From positions 1 through 64,000 of the forward strand of contig JACVCD010000012.1 of the NCBI GenBank assembly GCA_016742275.1: a stretch of DNA of 64,000 nucleotides, in the 5' to 3' direction. This DNA is from Gemmatimonadaceae bacterium (lineage in GTDB: Bacteria > Gemmatimonadota > Gemmatimonadetes > Gemmatimonadales > Gemmatimonadaceae). Positions 39,601 to 49,743 of the stretch are shown here, piece after piece. The notes beneath the pieces were generated by a model that was not told the DNA's origin, ran no database searches, and saw only the letters and a program-made list of their open reading frames with translations. The position numbers and the translations under genes were made by a program. Position 1 is the first letter of the stretch; the number at the start of each line of letters is the position of its first letter.

Positions 39601-39984
39601 ATGTACACGTTTCTGCTGACTCTCCTCATTCTCGACGCCTTTGTTCTGGTGATCGCAGTCCTTCTCCAGGCGGGCAAGGGCGGTGGTTTGGCTGCCAGCT
39701 TTGGTGGCGCGAGCTCGTCGGCGGACTCGGTGATCGGCAGCCGTCAGGCCGGCAACCTGCTCACCAAGGCCAGCTGGTGGTGTGGTGGCATCTTCCTCGG
39801 CCTCGCCTTCATCCTGCAGATGATGTCGTCGCGCTCGGCGGCGCCCAAGTCGGTGCTTGATCGTCTTGCGGCTCCTGCCGCTGCCCCGGCGGCTCCGGCC
39901 ACGGGCGGTGCGGCTGCTCCGGCGGCTCCGCTTACGTCGACACCTGCTCCGGCCGGTCAGCAGGCCGCGCCGCCGCAGCAGTAA
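39601..39984 (+). CDS. secG: Preprotein translocase subunit SecG
   Basis: LLQAGKGGGLAASFGGASSSADSVIGSRQAGNLLTKASWWCGGIFLGLAF; Ala/Pro-rich C-terminal tail. Confidence 0.93.
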   Translation: MYTFLLTLLILDAFVLVIAVLLQAGKGGGLAASFGGASSSADSVIGSRQAGNLLTKASWWCGGIFLGLAFILQMMSSRSAAPKSVLDRLAAPAAAPAAPATGGAAAPAAPLTSTPAPAGQQAAPPQQ

Positions 39985-39989
39985 CCGCG

Positions 39990-41102
39990 GTGGTTACTTC
40001 GCTGCCCAAAGGGTTCCTCCTCCTCGAGGACGGAACCCTTTTTTCCGGTCGGATCGTGGGTCCCACCGAGCCGTCCGTTGCCGAAGTGGTTTTCACGACC
40101 AACATGACCGGCTATCAGGAGGTGTTCACGGACCCCTCCTATCGCGGTCAGATCGTGGTCATGACGGCGCCGCAGATCGGTAACTACGGCATCAACACCG
40201 ACGACCCCGAATCGGCGCATCCGCAGGTGGCCGGTGTGGTGTGCCGGGAACTGTCGCCGACCTATTCCAACTGGCGCGCCACGGGTGGCCTGACGGAATG
40301 GCTGGCGGCTGGCAATGTGCCGGTGCTGACGGAGGTCGACACCCGTCGCCTCACCAAGCATCTGCGTAGCGTCGGTGTCATGAAGGGCGTCATCGGGGCA
40401 GGTGAGACGCCGACCCGTGAAGCGCTCGCAGCGCTGGATGCCTGTCCGAGCATGGAAGGACTCGACCTGGCTACGGTCGTGTCCACTCGTGAGCCATATG
40501 CCTTCGGGCACTCGGAGGCTCCGTTCCATGTTGTGGCATACGACTACGGTATCAAGCGCAATATCCTGCGCCTGTTCGACGCCCACGGGATTCGGGTGAC
40601 GGTTGTCCCATCGGAGACAACCGCCAACGAAGTGCTGGCGATGAATCCGGACGGTGTCTTTCTGTCCAATGGCCCGGGAGACCCGGCCGCCGTGACATAT
40701 GCTCCGGGGACCATCCGGACTCTGGCTGAGCAGCAGATCCCCATTTTTGGTATCTGCCTCGGTCATCAGCTGCTGGGTCTGACCTTTGGTGGTCACACCA
40801 TCAAGATGCCCTATGGGCATCGGGGCGGAAATCAGCCCGTAAAGGACCTGGAGACGGGCAAGGTGCTCATTACCTCCCAGAACCATGGCTTTGCCGTGGC
40901 TGGCTCGCCGGATGGCGTGGAAGGGGCGCCAGACCTGGCTGTGACCCATATCAACCTCAATGATCAGACGGTTGAGGGGCTCAAGCACCGTTCGCTCCCG
41001 ATCTTTGGGGTCCAGTATCACCCCGAGGCCGCTCCGGGGCCGCACGATGCGGTCCCCTTGTTCGACCAGTTTCTCGGGGCCTTGAGAAATCGTCGTGGGT
41101 GA
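39990..41102 (+). CDS. carA: Carbamoyl-phosphate synthase small subunit
   Basis: FLLLEDGTLFSGRIVG; EVVFTTNMTGYQEVFTDPSYRGQIV; VVAYDYGIKRNILRLF; FGICLGHQLLGLTFGGHTIKMPYGHRGGNQPV; GTG start. Confidence 0.96.
   Translation: MVTSLPKGFLLLEDGTLFSGRIVGPTEPSVAEVVFTTNMTGYQEVFTDPSYRGQIVVMTAPQIGNYGINTDDPESAHPQVAGVVCRELSPTYSNWRATGGLTEWLAAGNVPVLTEVDTRRLTKHLRSVGVMKGVIGAGETPTREALAALDACPSMEGLDLATVVSTREPYAFGHSEAPFHVVAYDYGIKRNILRLFDAHGIRVTVVPSETTANEVLAMNPDGVFLSNGPGDPAAVTYAPGTIRTLAEQQIPIFGICLGHQLLGLTFGGHTIKMPYGHRGGNQPVKDLETGKVLITSQNHGFAVAGSPDGVEGAPDLAVTHINLNDQTVEGLKHRSLPIFGVQYHPEAAPGPHDAVPLFDQFLGALRNRRG
40008..40044 (+). terminator. Terminator-like hairpin embedded in the 5' end of carA
   Basis: AAAGGGTTCC (40008-40017) / GGAACCCTTT (40032-40041) stem, palindromic TCCTCGAGGA in the loop, followed by a run of T to 40044. 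Confidence 0.6.
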
Positions 41103-41214
41103 GGTGGCCCAAACGCTTGACTGATAAGCACTAAGGCCATACGTTCGCTTCGCGGGCACCGAGCGACTGCTTGGTGCTCGCCGCGTTTCTGCTCCGATTC
41201 TCATCGCCCGCCTC

Positions 41215-41553
41215 ATGACCAAAGCCGACCTGGTCGAGAACGTCACGGCTCGAATTGCCCGGACCGCCGGACCGACCATCTCCAAGAAGGATTGCGCGCG
41301 TGTTGTCGATGCATTCCTTGATGCGATCAAGGAAGCGTTGCAGGAGCAGAAGAACATCGAAGTCAGAGGCTTCGGCACCTTTAAGATTCGTCAGCGGAAG
41401 ACGCGCATGGCGCGCAATCCACGCACCGGTTCGCCGGTCGAGGTATCCGCGCGTCCCGTGCCGGTGTTCAAGCCCAGCAAGGAGTTGCGTGCCATGGTCG
41501 CCGGCGTGGATGCCTCCATGCTTGAAGACGACGGGGACGATCTCAACGATTGA
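41215..41553 (+). CDS. HU/IHF family DNA-binding protein
   Basis: MTKADLVENVTARIARTAGPTISKKDCARVVDAFLDAIKEALQEQKNIEVRGFGTFKIRQRKTRMARNPRTGSPVEVSARPVPVFKPSKEL. Confidence 0.95.
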   Translation: MTKADLVENVTARIARTAGPTISKKDCARVVDAFLDAIKEALQEQKNIEVRGFGTFKIRQRKTRMARNPRTGSPVEVSARPVPVFKPSKELRAMVAGVDASMLEDDGDDLND

Positions 41554-41707
41554 TCACGTGCGCGCGACACGCGTTCGAGCTCAGATCGAAGCTGACGCCC
41601 TGTTCCGAATGCTCGGAGCAGGGCGTTCATGTTTTTCCATGTCGTCTGCACGCTGCGGCACTCCCTGCGGAACTCCTTTCGCATTCGCGCGCTATCTTCA
41701 AGTAATC

Positions 41708-41950
41708 ATGAGTGTTCCGGTCCTGCTCTTCGCGTCTTACGCTGACGCCTTCGGTGCCCGTCGTGTCGAGGTGCCGGTAGAGACTCCTATTGCCGTCAGC
41801 GCCCTGGTTGCGGCCATGCGCCAACTGCCTGGCGGCGATCGCCTGCCGGCACGCCCGCTGGTGGCCGTGAATCGCACGTGGGTGGACGACGCTGTGATCA
41901 TCGCTACGAACGACGAGGTGGCGGTGATACCGCCTGTTGCTGGTGGCTGA
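41708..41950 (+). CDS. moaD: Molybdopterin synthase small subunit / MoaD
   Basis: MSVPVLLFASYADAFGARRVEVPVE...LVAVNRTWVDDAVIIATNDEVAVIPPVAGG: beta-grasp with terminal Gly-Gly; adjacent to moaE. Confidence 0.9.
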   Translation: MSVPVLLFASYADAFGARRVEVPVETPIAVSALVAAMRQLPGGDRLPARPLVAVNRTWVDDAVIIATNDEVAVIPPVAGG

Positions 41951-42428
41951 TGTGACGCCTACTTCCGGCGTGGTGCACGCGGCCATCGTGAGCGAACCGA
42001 TTGATCTCATGACGCTCGTTGGAACAGCGCAGCATGCGGGTATCGGCGCGGTTTCGATTTTTCTTGGTACGGTGCGCGATCTGAACGAGGGGCGCGCCGT
42101 TACCGGCATGGACTACGAAGCGTACGAGTCGATGGCAGCGTCCGAGTTGCGTGCCGTGGCGCATGAGGTGTGCGAAGCAACACCGGGGCTTCGTGTATGC
42201 ATCGAACATCGCATTGGCACACTGGCGATCGGCGATGTGAGCGTGGCCATTGTCGCCGCGCATGCACACCGTGGGCAGGCATGTGATGGGGCCCGCGCGA
42301 TCATCGAGTCACTCAAGCAGCGTGTCCCGATCTGGAAGCGGGAGCACTACGTCGACGGAGAATGGGCCTGGGTCGATCCCACGCGACAGGCGCTCGCCCA
42401 GGCATCCGTTCAGGAGCAGAAGGCCTGA
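41937..42428 (+). CDS. moaE: Molybdopterin synthase catalytic subunit MoaE
   Basis: GAVSIFLGTVRDLNEGRAVTGMDYEAYESMA; HRIGTLAIGDVSVAIVAAHAHRGQACDGARAIIESLKQRVPIWKREHYVDGEWAWV. Alternative GTG starts at 41943 or 41952. Confidence 0.94.
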   Translation: MLVADVTPTSGVVHAAIVSEPIDLMTLVGTAQHAGIGAVSIFLGTVRDLNEGRAVTGMDYEAYESMAASELRAVAHEVCEATPGLRVCIEHRIGTLAIGDVSVAIVAAHAHRGQACDGARAIIESLKQRVPIWKREHYVDGEWAWVDPTRQALAQASVQEQKA

Positions 42429-43399
42429 TGCAGGACCAGTTCGGCCGTCGTATCGAGTATCTGCGGATCTCTGTCACCGATCGTTGCAACTTTCGGTGCC
42501 AGTACTGCATGCCGCTCGAAGGACTGCCGTGGCTGCCGAAGCAGGAGATTCTGCGGTATGAAGAGATCACCGAGATCGTGCGTCAACTCGCGCCGCTCGG
42601 GCTTCGGCGATTGCGCATTACGGGCGGCGAGCCGACCATTCGGCCGCAGTTGGCCACGCTGATCTCCCAATTGCGCGCCATTCCCGGTATCGAGGATATC
42701 GCGCTTTCCACCAATGGAGTGAAGCTGCCAGAACTCGCTCCTGCGTTGGCGGCGGCGGGTCTCGATCGGGTGAATATCAGCGCGGATTCGCTACGTCCGG
42801 AGCGTGTGGTGCAGATCGCCCGCCGCAATCTCGACTTCGACCTGGTGCGCGCGGCACGGGCTGCGCAGGACGCGGGCATCGGCCCCATCAAGATCAATGT
42901 CGTTGTGATGCGTGGCATCAATGACGATGAGATTGCCGATTTTGCGGCACTCACACGAGAGAACCCGTGGCATGTGCGTTTCATCGAACTCATGCCGGTG
43001 GGCGAACTTCGGGAATTGACGTGGGAGCATGTGGTGCCCACCGATGAAGTGCTGTCACGGGTGAGGGTATTGGGCGACATCGTGCCCGACGACGGACCGG
43101 CGCGCGGCAATGGACCGGCCGTGTACTACCGCTTTCCAGGGGCTGCAGGCACGGTGGGAGTCATTACGCCGATGACGCATACGTACTGCGAGCGCTGCAA
43201 TCGCGTACGGCTAACGGCTGATGGTCGTCTGCGCACCTGTCTCTTCGGCGACCACGAGGTGCTGCTCCGCGATGCGCTTCGAAACGGGGAGCCACTGGCA
43301 CCACTCTTTGTGCAGGCGCTGGCTGAAAAGCCGAAAGAGCATGAGCTGCTGCAGATGCGCGTCGGCGGTCTGCGCGCACTCAGTCAGGTGGGCGGCTGA
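42428..43399 (+). CDS. moaA: GTP 3',8-cyclase MoaA (radical SAM)
   Basis: YLRISVTDRCNFRCQYCMP; RRLRITGGEPTIR; CERCNRVRLTADGRLRTCLFGDHE; terminal GG. Confidence 0.95.
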   Translation: MQDQFGRRIEYLRISVTDRCNFRCQYCMPLEGLPWLPKQEILRYEEITEIVRQLAPLGLRRLRITGGEPTIRPQLATLISQLRAIPGIEDIALSTNGVKLPELAPALAAAGLDRVNISADSLRPERVVQIARRNLDFDLVRAARAAQDAGIGPIKINVVVMRGINDDEIADFAALTRENPWHVRFIELMPVGELRELTWEHVVPTDEVLSRVRVLGDIVPDDGPARGNGPAVYYRFPGAAGTVGVITPMTHTYCERCNRVRLTADGRLRTCLFGDHEVLLRDALRNGEPLAPLFVQALAEKPKEHELLQMRVGGLRALSQVGG

Positions 43400-43499
43400 C
43401 GCTCAGCCCTGTGTCAAGAGGAACACCGCTGGGCCGTGTTGCTCGGTGCCGCGTCACACTCTAAGTTGAGCCTACGACACTCCCCTCTGGGCACCGTGA

Positions 43500-44531
<1,032 letters not shown>

Positions 44532-44537
44532 TCACAT

Positions 44538-44580
44538 GAAACCGGCGCGATCACTTCGGTGATGGCGCCGGTTTCTCTTT
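44538..44580 (+). terminator. Terminator after mdh
   Basis: GAAACCGGCGC / GCGCCGGTTTC stem with inner ATCAC-TTCG-GTGAT (UUCG tetraloop), followed by tcttt. Confidence 0.85.
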
Positions 44581-44590
44581 CCCTCCGCTT

Positions 44591-45277
44591 ATGTACGCAC
44601 TTTCGCGTTTTTGGCAGAGCACGATCGGCAAGAAGATCGTGATGGCTGTGACGGGGATCGTCGGGATCCTGTTCGTCCTCGGCCACATGTCTGGCAATTT
44701 CCTGATGTTCAAGGGTCAGGGTGCCATGCACGACTACGCACAGTTGTTGCGTACGAGCATGCCATTGTTGTGGGCCGTACGCGCGGGCCTGATCGTAGCG
44801 GTGGTCCTTCACGCCGTCGCTGCCTACCAGCTCACCATGCGTTCGCGCGCCGCGCGTCCGCAGGATTACGCGGTCAAGAATCCGCAGGTGACTACGCTTG
44901 CAGCCAAGACCATCCGCTGGGGTGGTGTGCTGCTGCTCGTGTTCATCGTGTACCACATTCTGCACATGACGGTGGGCACGGTGCACCCGCAGTTCACGCA
45001 CCTTGATCCGTACAACAACCTGAGCATCGGCCTCCGCAATCCGCTGGTTGCCGGCTTCTATGTGCTCGCGATGGCGGCACTCGGGTTGCACCTCTATCAC
45101 GGAGGCTGGGCCGTGATGCGCACGCTGGGTGTCGCACGTCCTTCGGCCTCCCCGCTCAAGCGCCGCGTGGCGCTTCTTCTGGCCATCGTGGTCGCAGCGG
45201 GTTTTGCTGCAATCCCGATTGCCACGCTCGCCGGGATGTTCCCGGAAGCGCCGGCGCTGCAGGTGGAGACGCACTGA
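44591..45277 (+). CDS. sdhC: Succinate dehydrogenase cytochrome b subunit (single-anchor, type B-like)
   Basis: [34 protein letters not shown]; multiple TM segments with conserved His; directly upstream of sdhA. Confidence 0.9.
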   Translation: MYALSRFWQSTIGKKIVMAVTGIVGILFVLGHMSGNFLMFKGQGAMHDYAQLLRTSMPLLWAVRAGLIVAVVLHAVAAYQLTMRSRAARPQDYAVKNPQVTTLAAKTIRWGGVLLLVFIVYHILHMTVGTVHPQFTHLDPYNNLSIGLRNPLVAGFYVLAMAALGLHLYHGGWAVMRTLGVARPSASPLKRRVALLLAIVVAAGFAAIPIATLAGMFPEAPALQVETH

Positions 45278-45278
45278 G

Positions 45279-47192
45279 ATGCTTGACCTGAACTCCAAGA
45301 CCCCGAGCGGTCCGCTCGAACAGAAGTGGGACAAGCATCGCTTCGAAATGAAGCTGGTGAATCCCGCCAACAAGCGGAAACACTCCGTCATCATCGTTGG
45401 TGCTGGTCTCGCCGGTGCTTCGGCCGCCGCGACGATGGCGGAACTCGGCTACAACGTGTCGTGTTTCGTGTTCCACGATTCGCCGCGCCGTGCGCACTCC
45501 ATTGCTGCGCAGGGTGGCATCAACGCGGCGAAGAACTACCAGAACGACGGTGACTCGGTCAAGCGTCTGTTCTACGATACGATCAAAGGTGGCGACTTCC
45601 GCGCGCGTGAAGCGAACGTGTATCGCCTCGCGCAGGTGTCGGTGAACATCATCGACCAGTGCGTGGCGCAGGGCGTGCCGTTTGCGCGTGACTACGGTGG
45701 TCTGCTTGCCAATCGTTCGTTCGGTGGCGCGCAGGTGTCGCGCACATTCTACGCGCGTGGTCAGACGGGCCAGCAGTTGTTGCTCGGTGCCTACTCGGCA
45801 CTCGAGCGTCAGATCGGTCTCAAGAAGGTGCAGATGCACACCTTCGAAGAGATGCTCGAGCTGGTGGTCATCAACGGGCAGGCGCGTGGTATCGTGACGC
45901 GCAATCTGCTCACGGGCAAGATCACGTCACATGTGGCCGACGCTGTGGTGCTTGCCACGGGTGGCTACGGCAATGTGTTCTACCTGAGCACGAACGCGCT
46001 CTACTCGAACGTCACAGCCTCGTGGCGTGCGCACAAGAAGGGCGCCGCGTTTGCGAATCCATGCTACACGCAGATTCACCCGACGTGCATTCCGGTGCAC
46101 GGCGACAGTCAGTCGAAGCTGACGCTGATGTCGGAGTCGTTGCGTAACGACGGTCGGATCTGGGTGCCGAAGAAGAAGGGTGACAATCGGCCGCCCGCGC
46201 AGATTCCGGAAGCCGAGCGTGACTACTACCTCGAGCGCAAGTATCCGAGCTTCGGCAATCTCGCGCCGCGTGACATTGCGTCGCGTGCCGCCAAGGAAGC
46301 GTGCGACGACGGGCGTGGTGTAGGCCCCGGCGGTCTCGGTGTGTATCTCGACTTCGCCGATGCCATCAAGCGCCTGGGCGAGCAGACCATCCGCGAGCGC
46401 TACGGCAATCTGTTCGACATGTATCACCGCATCACGGACGAAAATCCGTACAAGCAGCCGATGCGTATCTACCCGGCTGTGCACTACACGATGGGCGGCC
46501 TGTGGGTGGACTACAACCTCATGAGCACCATCCCGGGCCTCCATGTGGCCGGTGAAGCCAACTTCTCCGATCACGGTGCCAACCGTCTCGGTGCGTCGGC
46601 GCTCATGCAGGGGCTGGCGGACGGTTACTTCGTGTTGCCGTACACCATCGGTGACTACATCGCGAGCAACAAGTTCGAGAAGGTTGACACGTCGCACCCG
46701 GAGTTCCGGGCAGCAGAAGCGGCGGTCACGCAGCGTCAGACGCAGTTCCTCGGCATGAAGGGCAAGCGCACGGTGGACTCGTTCCATCGTGAGCTCGGCA
46801 AGGTCATGTGGGAGTACTGCGGTATGGCGCGTGATCGTGCCGGTCTTACGAAGGCCATTGGACTCATCCAGAATCTCAAGGAAGAGTACTGGAAGGATCT
46901 CAACGTGCCGGGCAGTGCAGACTCACTCAATCAGTCACTCGAGAAGGCTGGCCGCGTGGCCGACTTCATCGAGCTGGGCGAGTTGATGTGCCGCGACGCG
47001 CTGCACCGTGAAGAATCGTGCGGTGGTCACTTCCGCACCGAATATCAGGAAGACGGTGAAGCCAAGCGTAACGACGATGAGTTCGCGTACGTTGCGGCTT
47101 GGGAGTATGCAGGTGAGGGCAAGGACCCGATCCTCAACAAGGAACCGCTCGAGTACGAGAACGTGAAGCTTTCCACGCGGAGCTACAAGTAA
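45279..47192 (+). CDS. sdhA: Succinate dehydrogenase/fumarate reductase flavoprotein subunit
   Basis: [121 protein letters not shown] at 45279. Confidence 0.96.
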   Translation: MLDLNSKTPSGPLEQKWDKHRFEMKLVNPANKRKHSVIIVGAGLAGASAAATMAELGYNVSCFVFHDSPRRAHSIAAQGGINAAKNYQNDGDSVKRLFYDTIKGGDFRAREANVYRLAQVSVNIIDQCVAQGVPFARDYGGLLANRSFGGAQVSRTFYARGQTGQQLLLGAYSALERQIGLKKVQMHTFEEMLELVVINGQARGIVTRNLLTGKITSHVADAVVLATGGYGNVFYLSTNALYSNVTASWRAHKKGAAFANPCYTQIHPTCIPVHGDSQSKLTLMSESLRNDGRIWVPKKKGDNRPPAQIPEAERDYYLERKYPSFGNLAPRDIASRAAKEACDDGRGVGPGGLGVYLDFADAIKRLGEQTIRERYGNLFDMYHRITDENPYKQPMRIYPAVHYTMGGLWVDYNLMSTIPGLHVAGEANFSDHGANRLGASALMQGLADGYFVLPYTIGDYIASNKFEKVDTSHPEFRAAEAAVTQRQTQFLGMKGKRTVDSFHRELGKVMWEYCGMARDRAGLTKAIGLIQNLKEEYWKDLNVPGSADSLNQSLEKAGRVADFIELGELMCRDALHREESCGGHFRTEYQEDGEAKRNDDEFAYVAAWEYAGEGKDPILNKEPLEYENVKLSTRSYK

Positions 47193-47968
47193 TGAAGATC
47201 ACGCTCAACGTATGGCGCCAGCCAGCTTCACAGGCGCCCGGAAAGATCGAGACATACGTGCTCGATGGCGTCAGCCCCGACATGTCGTTCCTCGAAGCGT
47301 TCGACATGCTGAACGAGAAGCTCACGAACGAAGGCAAGGAGCCGGTGGCTTTTGCTCACGATTGCCGTGAAGGCATTTGTGGTTCGTGCGCGATGATGAT
47401 CAACGGTCAGGCGCATGGACCGTGGAAGGGCGCTGCGACATGTCAGTTGCACATGCGTGCGTTCAAGGATGGTGACATCATCACGGTCGAACCGTGGCGC
47501 GCGTCGCCGTTCCCGATCGTCAAGGACCTCGTGGTCAATCGTGGCGCGTTCGATCGCATCATCCAGGCTGGTGGCTACATCTCGGCCAGCACGGGCGGTG
47601 CGCGTGACGCCAACGAGATTCTGATCGGCAAGGATATCCTCGAAGAGTCAATGGATGCCGCTGCGTGCATCGGTTGCGGTGCGTGTGTGGCGGCCTGCCC
47701 CAATGCATCGGCGTCGCTGTTCACGGGCGCCAAGGTGACGCACCTGGGTCTGCTTCCGCAGGGTCAGCCGGAGCGCGAGAAGCGCGTGCTGGCGATGGTG
47801 GAACAGATGGATCTCGAAGGCTTTGGTCACTGCACGTTGGCTGGTGAGTGCCAGGAGTCGTGCCCGAAGGAGATCAGCATCGACGTGATCAAGCGGATGA
47901 ACCGTGACTACCTCGTGGCGAGTGCCAAGCGCCTGGAGCCGCGCGCGACGTCCGGTGGTGCGGGCTGA
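47192..47968 (+). CDS. sdhB: Succinate dehydrogenase iron-sulfur subunit
   Basis: [66 protein letters not shown]. Confidence 0.96.
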   Translation: MKITLNVWRQPASQAPGKIETYVLDGVSPDMSFLEAFDMLNEKLTNEGKEPVAFAHDCREGICGSCAMMINGQAHGPWKGAATCQLHMRAFKDGDIITVEPWRASPFPIVKDLVVNRGAFDRIIQAGGYISASTGGARDANEILIGKDILEESMDAAACIGCGACVAACPNASASLFTGAKVTHLGLLPQGQPEREKRVLAMVEQMDLEGFGHCTLAGECQESCPKEISIDVIKRMNRDYLVASAKRLEPRATSGGAG

Positions 47969-48066
47969 TATTCAGTTCTGCCCGGTTGGGTGGTGAATCC
48001 AGTGGCCTTCGATGCTTCGGTGTCGAAGGCCATTGTCGTAATGACGATTGTGTCCGAGTATTGGGT

Positions 48067-48963
48067 ATGACGCCTTCTGTTCTTCGGTCGAGAGTACTGC
48101 TTGCCGCAACCTGTGTTGGCGCGTTGTTCGCGGCGTGTGTTGCGGGTGATCGCGCAAACTCGAGTGCGAGTTCACGCGCTGATTCGCAGGAGGCTGCGGA
48201 TTCCGTGAGCAGTGTTTCACAGGGCGATGCCGTACGCGGTCTCGCGCTGCTGACGGCGTTCGGAGACTCACTGCCAGGCAATCGTGGCAATGGCCTGCGC
48301 TGTACCAGTTGTCATCTCGACAACGGCACGCGCGAAACGGCGTTGCCGTGGCTGGGCAGTGCGGCGCGATATCCGCAATATCGTGCGCGTCCCGGCTACT
48401 CCGAGAACATGGAGCGGCGCATCAACGAGTGCATTGCGCGGAGTCTTGCCGGCAAGATGATTCCGGAAGCAGGCCGTGACATGCGCGACATGGTGGCGTA
48501 CATGGAATCGTTGCGTGAACGTTCACGTCCTGCCGAGCACGAGCCGATCAAGCTCGTAGGCAATGTCGCTTCGGGTCGTGACGGCTACGTCGCGCAATGC
48601 GCGCGGTGTCACGGCGCAGCAGGGGAGGGCGTTGTTGGCCTCGCTCCAGCGGTATGGGGCGCGGAGAGCTATTCCGTTGGTGCGGGTATGGCGCGGCAAT
48701 TCACCATGGCCACGTTTCTCAGGCACAACATGCCGTACGATCGTGCCACGGTGCTCACTGATCAGCAGGCCGCTGATATCGCGGCCTATGTGCTGACCCA
48801 GCCACGCCAGGATCATCCAGGCAAAGAGCGCGACTGGCCCAAGGGCGATCCGCCGGCAGACGTGGCATACGCCACTGATTCCGCGCGAGCCGCTGGCAAG
48901 CCGATGCCTGCTGCGCGGCCGCTGTTGCCACGTCGTGTATCACCCGATTCGCTCAGCCGCTGA
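48067..48963 (+). CDS. Diheme c-type cytochrome, thiosulfate dehydrogenase (TsdA)-like lipoprotein
   Basis: Lipobox-like LFAACVAG; heme motifs CTSCH and CARCH; GNGLRCTSCHLDNGTRETALPWLGSAARYPQYRARPG, RRINECIARSLAGK, SYSVGAGMARQFTMATFLRHNMP. Confidence 0.82.
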   Translation: MTPSVLRSRVLLAATCVGALFAACVAGDRANSSASSRADSQEAADSVSSVSQGDAVRGLALLTAFGDSLPGNRGNGLRCTSCHLDNGTRETALPWLGSAARYPQYRARPGYSENMERRINECIARSLAGKMIPEAGRDMRDMVAYMESLRERSRPAEHEPIKLVGNVASGRDGYVAQCARCHGAAGEGVVGLAPAVWGAESYSVGAGMARQFTMATFLRHNMPYDRATVLTDQQAADIAAYVLTQPRQDHPGKERDWPKGDPPADVAYATDSARAAGKPMPAARPLLPRRVSPDSLSR

Positions 48964-48968
48964 TTGTC

Positions 48969-49628
48969 ATGACTACCGATCGCACACACGAAAACAACAT
49001 GCGTGACCGACGCCACTTTCTTTCGCGCCTTGCCGCGCTTGGTGCGGCACTCGGACTGGCGCCGCGCGCAGCCGAGGCGGCCGCGACTCCCGATACGCTC
49101 GATACCCTGCGCACTGCGGCCACCGATGACCCGTGGGTTGCCAAGCTCACGGGCAAGCATCGTGTGGTGTTTCACTCGCATATGCCGACCGAAGGATTGG
49201 CCGTTCGTTGGGCGCAGACATTTCTCGACACGCAGAAGAATTCGTATGGACTCACCGATCGCGATTCGAGTGTGATCGTGGGTCTCAATGGGCGATCGAT
49301 CGGCTGGTTCTTCGGTGATGAACTGTGGGCGGAACAGTCGGTGATTGGCGAGGTGATGGGCGCCCCCGGTGCACGAAATCCGCAGCGTGAGTTGGTCGCA
49401 GCTCTGCGAACGCGCGGTGTGATCCTGCTTGCGTGCGGCAATTCCATTCGTGCGTCGGGGCAGCGGTTTCTTCCAGCTCCGTCCCGCGATAACAACGAAG
49501 CGCGCACCGCTTTTGCCGAGCGGGTGCGCGCCACGTTGTTACCAGGCGTTGAAGTTGTGCCGTCGATGGTGGTGACGTTGCAGCAGGCGCAGGATCGCGG
49601 GTGCCGCTACATCTACGCTGGCGGATAG
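48969..49628 (+). CDS. Tat-exported DsrE-like family protein
   Basis: Tat-like signal RDRRHFLSRLAALGAALGLAPRAAEA; RGVILLACGNSIRASGQRF ... LLPGVEVVPSMVVTLQQAQDRGCRYIYAGG as in DsrE-fold proteins. Alternative start MRDRRHF at 49002. Confidence 0.75.
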   Translation: MTTDRTHENNMRDRRHFLSRLAALGAALGLAPRAAEAAATPDTLDTLRTAATDDPWVAKLTGKHRVVFHSHMPTEGLAVRWAQTFLDTQKNSYGLTDRDSSVIVGLNGRSIGWFFGDELWAEQSVIGEVMGAPGARNPQRELVAALRTRGVILLACGNSIRASGQRFLPAPSRDNNEARTAFAERVRATLLPGVEVVPSMVVTLQQAQDRGCRYIYAGG

Positions 49629-49743
49629 TTTCTGTTCTGCGAGCTACAAGCTCTCAATTGAGGTGGAAATCAAGTTCCTGTGCTAGTAACACCTGTTCAG
49701 TCATTCTGCTCCACACCTAACCAACTGTTGAGGTTAACTGCTT

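Noticed and set aside
39957-41378. 473-aa antisense ORF over carA and HU
   Set aside because: Lies opposite well-supported carA; no recognisable domain; composition typical of GC-rich shadow ORFs.
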